From Actinocrinis sp035653575 (GTDB taxonomy: Bacteria; Actinomycetota; Actinomycetes; Streptomycetales; Catenulisporaceae), in contig NZ_DASRBQ010000156.1 of the NCBI RefSeq assembly GCF_035653575.1, positions 9,041-73,040 on the forward strand: a stretch of 64,000 nt of DNA. The letters are read 5' to 3'. This document shows, one piece after another, positions 52,160 to 61,002 of the stretch. The notes beneath the pieces are model-generated. The model had not been told where the DNA came from and ran no database searches. It saw only the letters and a list, made by a program, of their open reading frames with translations. Each line of letters opens with the position of its first letter. The stretch's first letter is position 1. Position numbers and translations under genes: made by a program.

Positions 52160-52879
52160 ATGACGATCCACACCGCTCCCGTCCCGGCCCCCGCAGTGCA
52201 CCCGAGCCCGGATGCCACCGCCGCGCCCTCCCGCGACTGCACCCCGGCCGGTCGCGTCACCAAGTCGCTGCTCGGCTACGGCGTCATCGCCGGGCCGTTC
52301 TACGTCGTGACCGCCCTGACGCAGGCGCTGACCCGCGACGGCTTCGACCTGACCAAGCACTCCTGGAGCCTGCTGTCCAACGGCGCGTTGGGCTGGATCC
52401 AGATCACTAACTTCGTGCTCACCGGGCTGATGACAGTCGCTGCGGCGATCGGCCTGCGCCGCGCCCTGGGCGAGGGCACGGGCCGCACATGGGCACCTCG
52501 GCTGCTCGCCGCCTACGGAGCGTGCCTCGTCGCGGCCGGGATCTTCCGTGCCGACCCCGCGCAGGGCTTCCCGCTCGGCACTCCCGATAAGGCACCCGTG
52601 AGCTGGCACGGCACGATGCATCTAGCGGTCGGCTCGGTGGGCTTCCTCTGCCTTATCGTCATGTGCTTCGTCCTGGCGCGGCGATTCACGCACGACGGCC
52701 AACCGCGCCTCGCCCGCTTCTCCCGCAGCACCGGCGCCATCTTCCTCGTCGCCTTCGCCGGCATCACCAGCGGCTCGCACGGTCCGGTCACACTGGCCTT
52801 CGCCGCCGCAGTGGTGATCGTATGTGCCTGGATCACCACGATCAGCATCCACCTCTACCGCCTCGTCGACGCCGCCTGA
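52160..52879 (+). CDS. DUF998 integral membrane protein
   Basis: A 239-residue membrane protein with six or seven helices and DUF998 features (GPFYVVTALTQALTRDGFDLTKHSWSLLSNGALGW). The ATG at 52160 is chosen because GGAGGAG lies 6 nt upstream; the ATG at 52145 overlaps that ribosome site. Function unknown. It leads a same-strand group with a DGPF protein (42-bp gap) and an ECF42-type sigma factor. Confidence 0.85.
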   Translation: MTIHTAPVPAPAVHPSPDATAAPSRDCTPAGRVTKSLLGYGVIAGPFYVVTALTQALTRDGFDLTKHSWSLLSNGALGWIQITNFVLTGLMTVAAAIGLRRALGEGTGRTWAPRLLAAYGACLVAAGIFRADPAQGFPLGTPDKAPVSWHGTMHLAVGSVGFLCLIVMCFVLARRFTHDGQPRLARFSRSTGAIFLVAFAGITSGSHGPVTLAFAAAVVIVCAWITTISIHLYRLVDAA

Positions 52880-52921
52880 TCACCACTCGCCAATCCGAAC
52901 CTCGACAAGAAAGGCCTGACC

Positions 52922-53299
52922 ATGCGTTACCTGGTCCTACTCAAGGCAGCCCAGCCCGCGACCCCGCCTCCGCCGGAACTGATGGACGCGATCATGAAGC
53001 TCGGCGGCGAGGCCACGGCCGCCGGCGCGCTGCTCGACACCGCGGGTCTGCTGCCGAGTGCCGCCGGAGCCCGGGTCAGCCTCCAAGCAGGCTCGTTGAG
53101 CGTCACCGACGGACCGTTCACCGAGGCCAAGGAGATGATCAGCTACGCGCTCTACCAGGTCGGCTCCAAGGAGGAGGCGGTCGGCTGGGCGTCGAAGTTC
53201 CTCGCCCTGCACCGTGACCTGTGGGAGGGCTGGGAGGGCGACGCGGACGTGCTCAAGGTCATGGGACCCGAGGACTTCGGCAACGCCCCCACCGAGTAG
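52922..53299 (+). CDS. YciI/DGPF-domain protein
   Basis: A 125-residue ferredoxin-like-fold protein with the eponymous DGPFTEAKE motif at about 61-69 and YLVLLKA at the start. AAGAAAGG precedes the ATG. DGPF genes are the hallmark neighbour of ECF42 sigma factors, as here; the biochemical role of the family is not settled. Confidence 0.92.
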   Translation: MRYLVLLKAAQPATPPPPELMDAIMKLGGEATAAGALLDTAGLLPSAAGARVSLQAGSLSVTDGPFTEAKEMISYALYQVGSKEEAVGWASKFLALHRDLWEGWEGDADVLKVMGPEDFGNAPTE

Positions 53300-53349
53300 G
53301 GCAGCAAAGCGACTGCCCTAACGCACAACAACTGCCCTAACGCACAACA
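53297..53349. repeat. inverted and direct repeats upstream of the ECF42 sigma gene
   Basis: TAGGGCAG (53297) pairs with CTGCCCTA (53313); a perfect 19-bp tandem duplication follows (53312-53330 and 53331-53349), so CTGCCCTA occurs twice. The hairpin starts inside the stop of the DGPF gene. Candidate terminator/attenuator or operator between the DGPF and sigma genes. Confidence 0.65.
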
Positions 53350-53369
53350 GGATGCGAGGATCGGTAGCC

Positions 53370-54605
53370 ATGACGGCTGCCGATCCTCGTCGCGTTGTGG
53401 AAGCGGTGTGGCGTACCGAATCCGCTCGGATCATCGCGGCTCTAGCACGCATGGTCGGCGACGTGGGGCTCGCCGAGGAACTGGCGCAGGACGTGCTCGT
53501 CATCGCGCTAGAGCAATGGCCCGAAGACGGGGTACCGCAGCATCCCGCTTCATGGCTGATGGCCACTGCCAAACATCGCGCCGTCGACACGCTGCGCAGG
53601 CAAAGCCGCTACCGCCAGAAGCTCGAAGAAGTCGGACGAGCGACGCCGGACAGCCATGAGCCGGATCTTGCCGCGGACATTGACGACTACGTCGGCGACG
53701 ACCTGCTCCGGCTCATCTTCGCGACCTGCCACCCGGTGCTGTCCACCGAGGCACGCGCGGCCCTGACCCTGCGCTTGCTGGGCGGCCTGAGCACCGAGGA
53801 GATCGCGCGGGCCTACTTGACCTCGGAGTCGACCGTCGGCCAGCGCATTACGCGCGCCAAGCGGACCCTCGCCGAGAAGAAGGTGCCGATCGAACTGCCG
53901 CCGCCGGCCGAGGCGGCCGCGCGGCTCGCCTCGGTTTTGGAGGTGATTTATCTGATCTTCAACGAGGGATACGCGGCCACCGCCGGAGCCGACTGGGCGC
54001 GCCCCGCGCTTTGCGATGAAGCGCTGCGTCTCGGCCGTATGGTCGCTTCTCTCGCATCACAGGAGCCGGAGGTGCATGGCCTTGTCGCGCTGATGGAGTT
54101 TCAAGCCTCCCGAATGCGAGCACGTACCGCGCCCGACGGCAGCCCCGTCCTGCTCCAGGATCAAGACCGGCGCCTCTGGGATCGACTGCTGATCCGCCGC
54201 GGTTTTGAAGCTCTTGCGCGCGCCGAGGGAACGTGGGGTCCGTATGTGCTTCAGGCGTCCATCGCGGCGTGTCATGCCCGTGCGTCGCGTGCCGAGGAAA
54301 CCGATTGGGAACGCGTCGCAGCGCTTTACCAGGTACTCGCACACGTATCGCCGTCGCCGGTTGTCGAACTCAATAGAGCCGTGGCGGTCAGCTACGCCGA
54401 AAGCCCGCAACGCGCTCTCGAAATCGTCGACGGCCTAGCAGACAGTTTGGCCGCTTATCCACTCCTTGCTGCGGTACGCGGCGACCTACTGGCGAGGCTC
54501 GGCCGACCCGCAGAGGCCCGAGCCGAATTCGAACGCGCAGCGCAGATGACCAAGAACGAGGGCGAACGAGCCCTCTTCCGCGGTCGCGCCGCCGCCCTTG
54601 CCTGA
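53370..54605 (+). CDS. ECF42-type RNA polymerase sigma factor with C-terminal TPR-like extension
   Basis: A 411-residue sigma factor, over twice the usual ECF length. Region 2 (MVGDVGLAEELAQDVLVIAL) and region 4 (LSTEARAALTLRLLGGLSTEEIARAYLTSESTVGQRITRAK) fill residues 1-175; the rest is the DUF6596/TPR-like extension (VIYLIFNEGY, LNRAVAVSYAESPQRALEIVDGL). This layout and the DGPF neighbour define ECF42, in which the C-terminal extension, not an anti-sigma factor, is thought to control activity. ATG 53370 (GAGGA, 9-nt spacer) is preferred to 53352. Confidence 0.92.
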   Translation: MTAADPRRVVEAVWRTESARIIAALARMVGDVGLAEELAQDVLVIALEQWPEDGVPQHPASWLMATAKHRAVDTLRRQSRYRQKLEEVGRATPDSHEPDLAADIDDYVGDDLLRLIFATCHPVLSTEARAALTLRLLGGLSTEEIARAYLTSESTVGQRITRAKRTLAEKKVPIELPPPAEAAARLASVLEVIYLIFNEGYAATAGADWARPALCDEALRLGRMVASLASQEPEVHGLVALMEFQASRMRARTAPDGSPVLLQDQDRRLWDRLLIRRGFEALARAEGTWGPYVLQASIAACHARASRAEETDWERVAALYQVLAHVSPSPVVELNRAVAVSYAESPQRALEIVDGLADSLAAYPLLAAVRGDLLARLGRPAEARAEFERAAQMTKNEGERALFRGRAAALA

Positions 54606-54672
54606 CCTGCGGCGGGACGCATCCGCTCGCGGATCCAGCGATCCCTCGCCCGCCTTGTGCCCCGAGTGCCGC

Positions 54673-54678
54673 TAGATT
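54673..54678 (+). promoter_or_regulatory. -10 hexamer of a likely leaderless promoter (Nudix gene)
   Basis: TAGATT ends 7 nt before the ATG at 54686; no ribosome site. Confidence 0.42.
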
Positions 54679-54685
54679 TCTTGCA

Positions 54686-55171
54686 ATGCGAACTCCCCGT
54701 CAGGCCGCCCGCATCCTCCTCATCGCCCCCGATGCCGCCGTCTTTCTGTTTCGATACGACGATGAGGAAATCGGCCTGCACTGGACCACTCCCGGCGGCG
54801 GCCTGAACGAGGGCGAGACCCCCGAGGAAGCCGCGCGTCGCGAACTGCTCGAGGAAACCGGCTGGACTGACCTCGCCCCTGGGCCGCTGCTCTTCACCTG
54901 GGCATACGACTATTGCCGCGAGGGAGTTCCGGTCCGCCAGTCCGAGCACGTGTTCGTCGCTCGCGCCCCGCGCCGGGACCCGGTCGGAGACTTGACCGCG
55001 GCGCACGCCGAGGACGGCATTCTGCGCTGGCGCTGGTGGCCGCTGGCTGAGCTGCCGACCTGCCCGGAGCGGGTCCTACCGCCGCAACTGCCCGACCTCG
55101 TCACAGCCGTGCTGCGTGCCGCTCCGCAAGTGCCCGAACCGATAGACCTCGGCTACGTGCCGCTCCTCTAA
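54686..55171 (+). CDS. Nudix hydrolase
   Basis: Hydrolyses a nucleoside diphosphate linked to another moiety. The 161-residue protein has a complete Nudix box (GGLNEGETPEEAARRELLEE, about 31-50). The small size and lack of further domains leave the substrate open. Stands alone, convergent with a lipoprotein gene. Confidence 0.92.
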   Translation: MRTPRQAARILLIAPDAAVFLFRYDDEEIGLHWTTPGGGLNEGETPEEAARRELLEETGWTDLAPGPLLFTWAYDYCREGVPVRQSEHVFVARAPRRDPVGDLTAAHAEDGILRWRWWPLAELPTCPERVLPPQLPDLVTAVLRAAPQVPEPIDLGYVPLL

Positions 55172-55219
55172 CGTGCCGCGCATGTGACGTGCCGACCGCT
55201 GCCATCAGCGTCGTAGTCG

Positions 55220-55687
55220 TTACTTCACGACCACCGTCACGGTGAAGTGCTGCTGGTTCGGTGCGCAGGGCCGGGCTTCACCACACGTCATACGGCTGGC
55301 AGTGACCGACGCCATGCCTGGTGCGAGTGCTGTGAACGAAGCGCGGATCGGCACGCAGCCCATACCCGGAACATTGGGGCAGTTCGTGGGCCGGGGGAGC
55401 GTGGTGGCCGCTCCGTCCTGGCGCAGTACGTTCGGCGCCGATGAGCCGGACACGGTCCAGTAGTTGCTGCCCAGGGTCAGCTCGACCGTCTGGCCGACCG
55501 TCGCGTTCACCGTCTTGCCGTTCGCGTCGTCCTGAACGACGACCGTGCCCGCGCTGTGCCCTCGGGACGTGGACGTGGACGTGGAGGTGGAGGACGCGCA
55601 CCCGGCCGCGAGCAGCGCACCCGACGCGGCGAGGGCCGCGAACCGCAGTCCCGCTCCGAGGCGAACTCCCGCGAACGACGACGACAT
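55220..55687 (-). CDS. lipoprotein with chagasin-like (I42) domain
   Basis: A 155-residue exported protein. ATG 55687 has GGAGGACTG directly upstream and opens a signal peptide with lipobox LLAAGC. A Ser/Thr linker follows, then a beta-rich domain with NATVGQTVELTLGSNYWTVS and a closing HFTVTVVVK strand, which resembles chagasin-type protease inhibitors, though the NPTTG loop is not kept. Four Cys in the domain may form disulfides. Function uncertain. Confidence 0.78.
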   Translation of the reverse strand: MSSSFAGVRLGAGLRFAALAASGALLAAGCASSTSTSTSTSRGHSAGTVVVQDDANGKTVNATVGQTVELTLGSNYWTVSGSSAPNVLRQDGAATTLPRPTNCPNVPGMGCVPIRASFTALAPGMASVTASRMTCGEARPCAPNQQHFTVTVVVK

Positions 55688-55777
55688 CAGTCCTCCTGCG
55701 CTCTGGCCGCTAGACGTCACTTGGACGGTCGTCGTTGCGGCCTGGTTCCCCTCCTGGAGCGCGTTTCCCGCGGATCG

Positions 55778-56497
55778 TCAGGGCGAACTCCAGCGGTACA
55801 CCTGCTCCGGCCGTCCGGCGCCGCCGTAGCGCGGCGCCCGCAACGCCAGCCGCTGAGCCGCGAGGTAGTCGAGGTAGCGGCGCGCGGTCTGCACCGAGAT
55901 GCCGACCTGCGGCGCGATCTGCCCGGCCGAAAGCTGATCGTGTGACCTAAGGAGCGCGACAACCGACGCGAGTGTCGCCTCGGTCAATCCCTTAGGCAGC
56001 GCCGTCTGTGTAGACGCATCATGCAGCGCAGCCAGTGCCCTATCGACGTCGTCCTGCGCGAGTAGGTCAGGAGCCTGCTCTGCGCGCCGCCGGAACTCCG
56101 CATACGCACGCAGCTTCTCCTGGAACGTCGCGAATGCGAACGGCTTGAGCAGGTACTGCACCACACCGAGGGAGACCGCCGCGCGCACGGTGGCGAGATC
56201 GCGCGCGGACGTCACCGCGATGACATCGACCTGATTACCGTGCGCGCGCAGAGTTCGGCACAGCTCGATGCCGGTCATGTCCGGCAGGTTCACGTCAAGC
56301 AGCAGCAGATCGACCTGACGCGTCGCCACCAGCCGCAACGCCTCCGCGCCCAGATGCGCGATGCCGGCGGCCGCGAAGCCGGGCACCCGCGCGACGAATT
56401 CGGCGTGTGCATCCGCCAGCACCGGATCGTCCTCGACGATCAGTGTGCTGATCACACTCTCCTTGCCCGCTGCCTCCTTGCCCACTGTGCCGCTCAT
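55778..56497 (-). CDS. Response regulator, CitB/DcuR type
   Basis: A 239-residue regulator with receiver domain (IVEDDPVLADAHAEFV, phospho-Asp in LLLLDVNLPDMTG, Lys in LLKPFAFATF) and a C-terminal HTH (SAGQIAPQVGISVQTARRYLDYLAAQ). Starts with an ATGA overlap on the kinase gene. With the DctA-type carrier gene divergent beyond the kinase, it most likely activates C4-dicarboxylate uptake. Confidence 0.92.
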   Translation of the reverse strand: MSGTVGKEAAGKESVISTLIVEDDPVLADAHAEFVARVPGFAAAGIAHLGAEALRLVATRQVDLLLLDVNLPDMTGIELCRTLRAHGNQVDVIAVTSARDLATVRAAVSLGVVQYLLKPFAFATFQEKLRAYAEFRRRAEQAPDLLAQDDVDRALAALHDASTQTALPKGLTEATLASVVALLRSHDQLSAGQIAPQVGISVQTARRYLDYLAAQRLALRAPRYGGAGRPEQVYRWSSP

Positions 56498-58236
56498 CCC
56501 GGGCTGCCCATACCCCCACGCGCCGCAGCCCCCGCCCGCGCCTCAGTTCCCGATCCCTTGCCCCCATTTCCTTCGCCTTCGCCGTCACCGATCTCCGCAC
56601 CCGCCCGTGCGCCCTGCCCCTTCCCGCACACCGGCAGCCGTACCTCGACCGCCGCGCCGCCCAACTCCTCATCGCACGCGACGTCGATGCGACCGCCGTT
56701 GCGCTTGACCGCTTGTCGCACCAGCGCCAGGCCGATCCCGTGCCCCGCTTCGTTCTTCGTGGTCCAGCCGCGGGTGAACAGGTCGCCGATCCGCTCCGGA
56801 TCGATGCCCTCTCCGCTGTCCGCGACCCGGACCTGCAGCTCCTGCGTCTCGTCCACGGCCCGGACCGTGACCGAAACCCGCCGCGGCGCCGAACCGCGCA
56901 GTGCCGCCTCGACGGCGTTGTCGATCAGGTTGCCGGCGATCGTGAGCAGGTCGCGGGTCTCAAACGGCAGCTCGGGCGCCGCCGTGTCCTCGCCGACCGT
57001 CAGCTCGACCCCACGCTCCGCGGCCTGCGAGATCTTGCCGAGCAACAGCGCCGCGAGCGCCGCGTCACCGACCGCGCCGAGCAGCCGGTCGACGAGGTGC
57101 TGCGACGCGGCCAGCTCCGCCGTCGCGAAACGCACCGCGTCCTGCGGCTTGCCGAGCTCGATCAGCGTGACGACCGTATGGAGCCGGTTCGCGGCCTCGT
57201 GCGCGGTCGAGGAGAGCGCATCCGCGAAGCCGCGCGCCGAATCAAGCTCGCCGGCCAGCGCGCGCAGCTCCGTGTGGTCGCGCAGCGTCGTGACCGTGCC
57301 CAGGATCCGTCCCTCGCGCCGCGCCACGGACTGGTTGACCGCGAGCACCCGATCCCCGGCCAGGTGCGTCTCGTCATGCGCGTCGAGCCCCGATTCCAGC
57401 AGGCCGGTCAGCGCGGGATCCAAACCGAGGCGAGCAACCGGACGCCCCGTCGGATCATCCGCCAAATCCAGCAGCCGAACCGCCTCGTCGTTCGCGAGCA
57501 GCACTCTGCGCTGGCGGTCTAGCACCAGCAGACCCTCGTGCATCGCGTGCAGTACCGCGTCGTGATGCTCGTAAAGGCGCGTGATCTCCTGCGGACCCAT
57601 CCCGAGGGTCTGCTTGCGCAGCCGCCGTGACAGCGCCCACGAACCGAGACTGACCAGTGCGACAGCCCCTGCCGCGATCGCCAAGATGACCGGCAACTCC
57701 CGATTGACCAGCGCCGAGAGCTGTTCGATGGTGATGCCGACCGAGACCAAGCCGACGATCCGATGATCCGCGCTGTAGATCGGCGCGACCGACCGCACCG
57801 AAGGACCGAGCGTGCCCGTGTACGTCTCGCTGAACGCGTGCCCCGCCAGCGCGGGAGCGATGTCGCCGAGGTAGTGCTTGCCGATCTGGCTCGCGGTCGG
57901 GTGCGTGTACCGGATTCCGGCCGGGCTCATGATCACCACGAAGTCCACACCGGTCGCGCGCTGGATCGTCAACGATGCGGGCTCAAGCCGCGCGGTCGGA
58001 TTCGGACCTGCCACCGCCTCGGCGACGCCCGGATCGTCAGCGATCGTCTGTGCGAGCGCGAGGGTCTCCTGCCGAGCGCGAGAGTACTGCCCGGCGCGCG
58101 CCTCGCGGATCGCCGCATACGTACCAATGGCCGTGAGCAGCACGACCACCAGTAGCTGAAGCAGCAAGACCTGTTTCGCGATGCTCAGCTTGGCGGCGCG
58201 CGCTCCCAGCGTCAGCGGTGGAACGAGGCGCGGCAT
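56494..58236 (-). CDS. Sensor histidine kinase, CitA/DcuS type
   Basis: A membrane sensor of 580 residues. The start is set at ATG 58236, which precedes LTLGARAAKLSIAKQ and the first TM helix; the longer frame lacks support. A PAS-like periplasmic domain (about 60-190) includes the family's VDFVVIMSPAGIRYTHP core, then a second TM, a cytoplasmic PAS, a SPOB-type H-box (HEAANRLHTV) and an ATPase domain with GHGIGLALVRQ. The C-terminal 35 residues are Gly/Glu-rich. Family members sense citrate or C4-dicarboxylates. Confidence 0.92.
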   Translation of the reverse strand: MPRLVPPLTLGARAAKLSIAKQVLLLQLLVVVLLTAIGTYAAIREARAGQYSRARQETLALAQTIADDPGVAEAVAGPNPTARLEPASLTIQRATGVDFVVIMSPAGIRYTHPTASQIGKHYLGDIAPALAGHAFSETYTGTLGPSVRSVAPIYSADHRIVGLVSVGITIEQLSALVNRELPVILAIAAGAVALVSLGSWALSRRLRKQTLGMGPQEITRLYEHHDAVLHAMHEGLLVLDRQRRVLLANDEAVRLLDLADDPTGRPVARLGLDPALTGLLESGLDAHDETHLAGDRVLAVNQSVARREGRILGTVTTLRDHTELRALAGELDSARGFADALSSTAHEAANRLHTVVTLIELGKPQDAVRFATAELAASQHLVDRLLGAVGDAALAALLLGKISQAAERGVELTVGEDTAAPELPFETRDLLTIAGNLIDNAVEAALRGSAPRRVSVTVRAVDETQELQVRVADSGEGIDPERIGDLFTRGWTTKNEAGHGIGLALVRQAVKRNGGRIDVACDEELGGAAVEVRLPVCGKGQGARAGAEIGDGEGEGNGGKGSGTEARAGAAARGGMGSPG

Positions 58237-58486
58237 TCGCTCAGTGTTACACCCGCCCGCGCGCCCGACCAGGCTCTTCCTCAACCGGCCCATGCGCGTT
58301 ATGCGCGTAACGCAGACCGCGCCGTGTGCGCCGCGCCACATTCACCGGAGCGTCGTGTTACCGGCCACCATCGCCGCCGTCCCGTCTCGCGGCAGCGCGG
58401 TAACGCGAAGCATCCACTGTCCGACGCAGCACCTCGTGATCACGGCGGCCACGATGCGGTGGCCGCATGAGCATCCTGGAGTCCCG

Positions 58487-59872
58487 ATGCACGAGACATC
58501 CGCCTCGTCTTCCACGCGCGACGACCACGTGTCACCCACTCAGCCCGGAACAGCGGTGACACGTACCACCCGCTCGGCCTGGTACCGCAAGCTTTACTTC
58601 TGGGTCTTGATCGGCATCGTGGCCGGCGTCGCTGTCGGCGCGGCTTGGCCGAAGACCGGAGAGAATCTTCAGCCGCTCGGCACCACGTTCATCAGCATGA
58701 TCACCATGGTGGTCACGCCGATCATCTTCGTCACCATCGTCGGCGGCATCGCGGGCGTGGACGACCTGCGCAAGGTGGGCAGGATCGGCGTCAAGTCGCT
58801 GGTGTACTTCGAGGGCATGACCACGATCGCGCTCATCCTCGGCCTGGTCGCGATGAACGTGTTCCACCCCGGCAGCTCGATCCACGCGAACCCGGCCACG
58901 CTCAAGCTGACCGGCAACGCGGCGCAGTACGCCGCCCAGGGCAAGGCGCAGGGCTTCTGGTCGATCCTGACCGAGATCGTGCCCACCAGCGCGCTCGGCG
59001 CCTTCTCCACCAGCAACGACCTGCAAGTGGTGTTCTTCTCGGTGCTCTTCGGCATCGCCATCAAGCTCGTCGGCGCCCCGGCCACCGGCATCGCGCACGG
59101 CATCAACCGGCTCGGCCTGGTCTTCTTCGCGATCCTGCGGGTCATCATGTACGCGGCGCCGGTCGGCGCGTTCGGCGCGATGGCCTTCACGGTCGGCAAG
59201 TACGGCCTGCACACGCTCACCAGCCTCGGCTCGCTCATCGGCCTGATGTACGGCACCAGCGCGGTGTTCGTGCTCGTCGGTCTCGGCGCGGTGTGCGCGC
59301 TGTTCCGGCTCAACATCCTGGCGGTGCTGCGCTACATCAAGGACGAGCTGCTCATCGTGCTCGGCACCTCGTCGAGCGAGACGGTCCTGCCGCAGCTGAT
59401 GCGCAAGATCGAGCGCGCTGGCGTTCCCGAGGACGTCGTCGGCCTCACGGTGCCCACCGGCTACTCGTTCAACCTGGACGGCACCTGCATCTACCTCACC
59501 CTCGCGGCGTTGTTCGTCGCCCAGGCGACCGGCGTGCACCTCTCCCTCGCCCAGCAGCTCGGCATCCTGGCGATCCTCCTGCTGACCAGCAAGGGCGCGG
59601 CCGGCGTCACCGGCTCCGGCTTCATCGTCCTGGCGGCCACGCTGGCCTCGGTCGGCACGATCCCCGTCGCCGGCATCATGCTCATCTTCGGCATCGACAG
59701 GTTCATGTCCACCTGCAGGGCCCTGACGAACGCGTGCGGCAACGCGGTCGGCTCGTTCGTCGTGGCGGCCTGGGAGGGCGTGCTCGACCGCCGTGCCGCC
59801 GAACGTGTCCTGGGCGGGCGCGCCGCCATCGTGCCCACGCCCGATCGCTCGCTCGAGCCTGCGGAGGTCTGA
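58487..59872 (+). CDS. dctA: C4-dicarboxylate:cation symporter, DctA/DAACS family
   Basis: Imports succinate, fumarate or malate with cations. The 461-residue carrier begins at ATG 58487 (GGAG 5 nt upstream); the longer frame overlaps the kinase gene. It has about eight membrane helices and two re-entrant loops, including GTSSSETVLPQLMRKIERAGVPE and PTGYSFNLDG, and the NACGNAVGSFVVA end. Divergent from a DcuS/DcuR-type system that is its likely activator. Confidence 0.93.
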   Translation: MHETSASSSTRDDHVSPTQPGTAVTRTTRSAWYRKLYFWVLIGIVAGVAVGAAWPKTGENLQPLGTTFISMITMVVTPIIFVTIVGGIAGVDDLRKVGRIGVKSLVYFEGMTTIALILGLVAMNVFHPGSSIHANPATLKLTGNAAQYAAQGKAQGFWSILTEIVPTSALGAFSTSNDLQVVFFSVLFGIAIKLVGAPATGIAHGINRLGLVFFAILRVIMYAAPVGAFGAMAFTVGKYGLHTLTSLGSLIGLMYGTSAVFVLVGLGAVCALFRLNILAVLRYIKDELLIVLGTSSSETVLPQLMRKIERAGVPEDVVGLTVPTGYSFNLDGTCIYLTLAALFVAQATGVHLSLAQQLGILAILLLTSKGAAGVTGSGFIVLAATLASVGTIPVAGIMLIFGIDRFMSTCRALTNACGNAVGSFVVAAWEGVLDRRAAERVLGGRAAIVPTPDRSLEPAEV

Positions 59873-59925
59873 CGGCTGTGAAGGCCTGACAGCAGCCTGC
59901 GACCCGAGCCGAGCATCGGGCGCAC

Positions 59926-59958
59926 CCGGTGACGGGAATCCCCCATCCCCGTCACCGG
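59926..59958 (+). terminator. terminator hairpin after dctA (first)
   Basis: A perfect 11-bp stem (59926-59936 with 59948-59958), 53 nt after the dctA stop. Confidence 0.75.
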
Positions 59959-59974
59959 CCCCAGGAACCGGGAG

Positions 59975-60002
59975 CGGTCGGCGCGCGTCCAAGCGCCGAC
60001 CG
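59975..60002 (+). terminator. second hairpin before the SIMPL gene
   Basis: A perfect 10-bp stem with 8-nt loop, followed by GTTTCCCGTTT; it may complete termination of dctA or lie in the leader of the next gene, 22 bp before its start. Confidence 0.6.
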
Positions 60003-60024
60003 TTTCCCGTTTCAGGAGCATCAG

Positions 60025-60807
60025 ATGTCTACAACGATCACTTTCGGAAGACGCAGCCTCGTCACCGGCGCGCTGGCCCTGGCCGCCCTAGGCGTCACCG
60101 GTGCGTACCTGCTCGGCACCGCACACCGGGCGCCTGCCTCGACGCCCACCGTGTACGCGCTTCCAGCCGCGAATCAAAGCTCGAACGCGATGCCCGGCAT
60201 CACGGTCACCGGCGTCGGCACCGTCAACGGCACTCCCGACACGCTGACCCTCGCCCTCACCGTGACGCAGACCCGCGCGGACGTCTCGACGGCCCTCAAC
60301 GCAGCCAGCGCCAGCATGAACGCCGTGACCGCCTCCCTCAACGCGCACGGCGTGGCAAGCGCGGACCTGAAGACGACGGGCGCACAAGTGCAGCCGAACT
60401 ACACCTCAAGCGGCGGCATCAACGGCTACACGGCCACCGAGTCGCTTACCGGCACGCTGCGAGACCTAAAGACCGCCGGATCCGCGATCACCGCCGCAGC
60501 TACTGCCGGCGGTAACGCAACCCGCATCGACGGCGTCTCCCTCGACATCCAGCACGACAGTGCCCTGATGACGCAGGCGCGCAACGCGGCGTACGCCGAC
60601 GCCAAGGCCAAGGCGCAGCAATACGCTGACGCCGCCGGAGAGGCGCTGGGCAAGCCGACGCAGGTTACTGAGACGGTCAACTCACCAACACCGATCGACT
60701 ACCGTGCCTACGCCTCCGCGCAGGCCCCAGCCGCCGCGCCCGTACCGATCAACCCCGGCACCGCTCAGGTGTCCGTGACCGTCACCGTCGTCTTCGCCGC
60801 CAGCTGA
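60025..60807 (+). CDS. SIMPL-domain (DUF541) exported protein
   Basis: A 260-residue protein with a Tat-like/Sec signal (FGRRSLVTGALALAALG) and the SIMPL domain (ITVTGVGTVNGTPDTLTLALTVTQT, then YADAKAKAQQYADAAGEALGKPTQV). ATG has AGGAGC 6 nt upstream. Family members include kinase-associated and outer-surface proteins; the role here is unknown. Confidence 0.9.
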   Translation: MSTTITFGRRSLVTGALALAALGVTGAYLLGTAHRAPASTPTVYALPAANQSSNAMPGITVTGVGTVNGTPDTLTLALTVTQTRADVSTALNAASASMNAVTASLNAHGVASADLKTTGAQVQPNYTSSGGINGYTATESLTGTLRDLKTAGSAITAAATAGGNATRIDGVSLDIQHDSALMTQARNAAYADAKAKAQQYADAAGEALGKPTQVTETVNSPTPIDYRAYASAQAPAAAPVPINPGTAQVSVTVTVVFAAS

Positions 60808-61002
60808 GGCCGCCCGCCGCCCCGCTCACCGGCGCGCACCAGCAGCCACATGAGCATCAGAGCTCCCCGTAAGCGCCAGCGCGCACCACATCCGGCCATT
60901 CGTGCGCCGTATACGTTCGAGCCCAGCGTCGACCTTCGAACGCCTCCGTAGCGCAAGCGTGCGCCGGGTGACTGCCAGCCCGTTCGTCGTCACGATCCGA
61001 CT

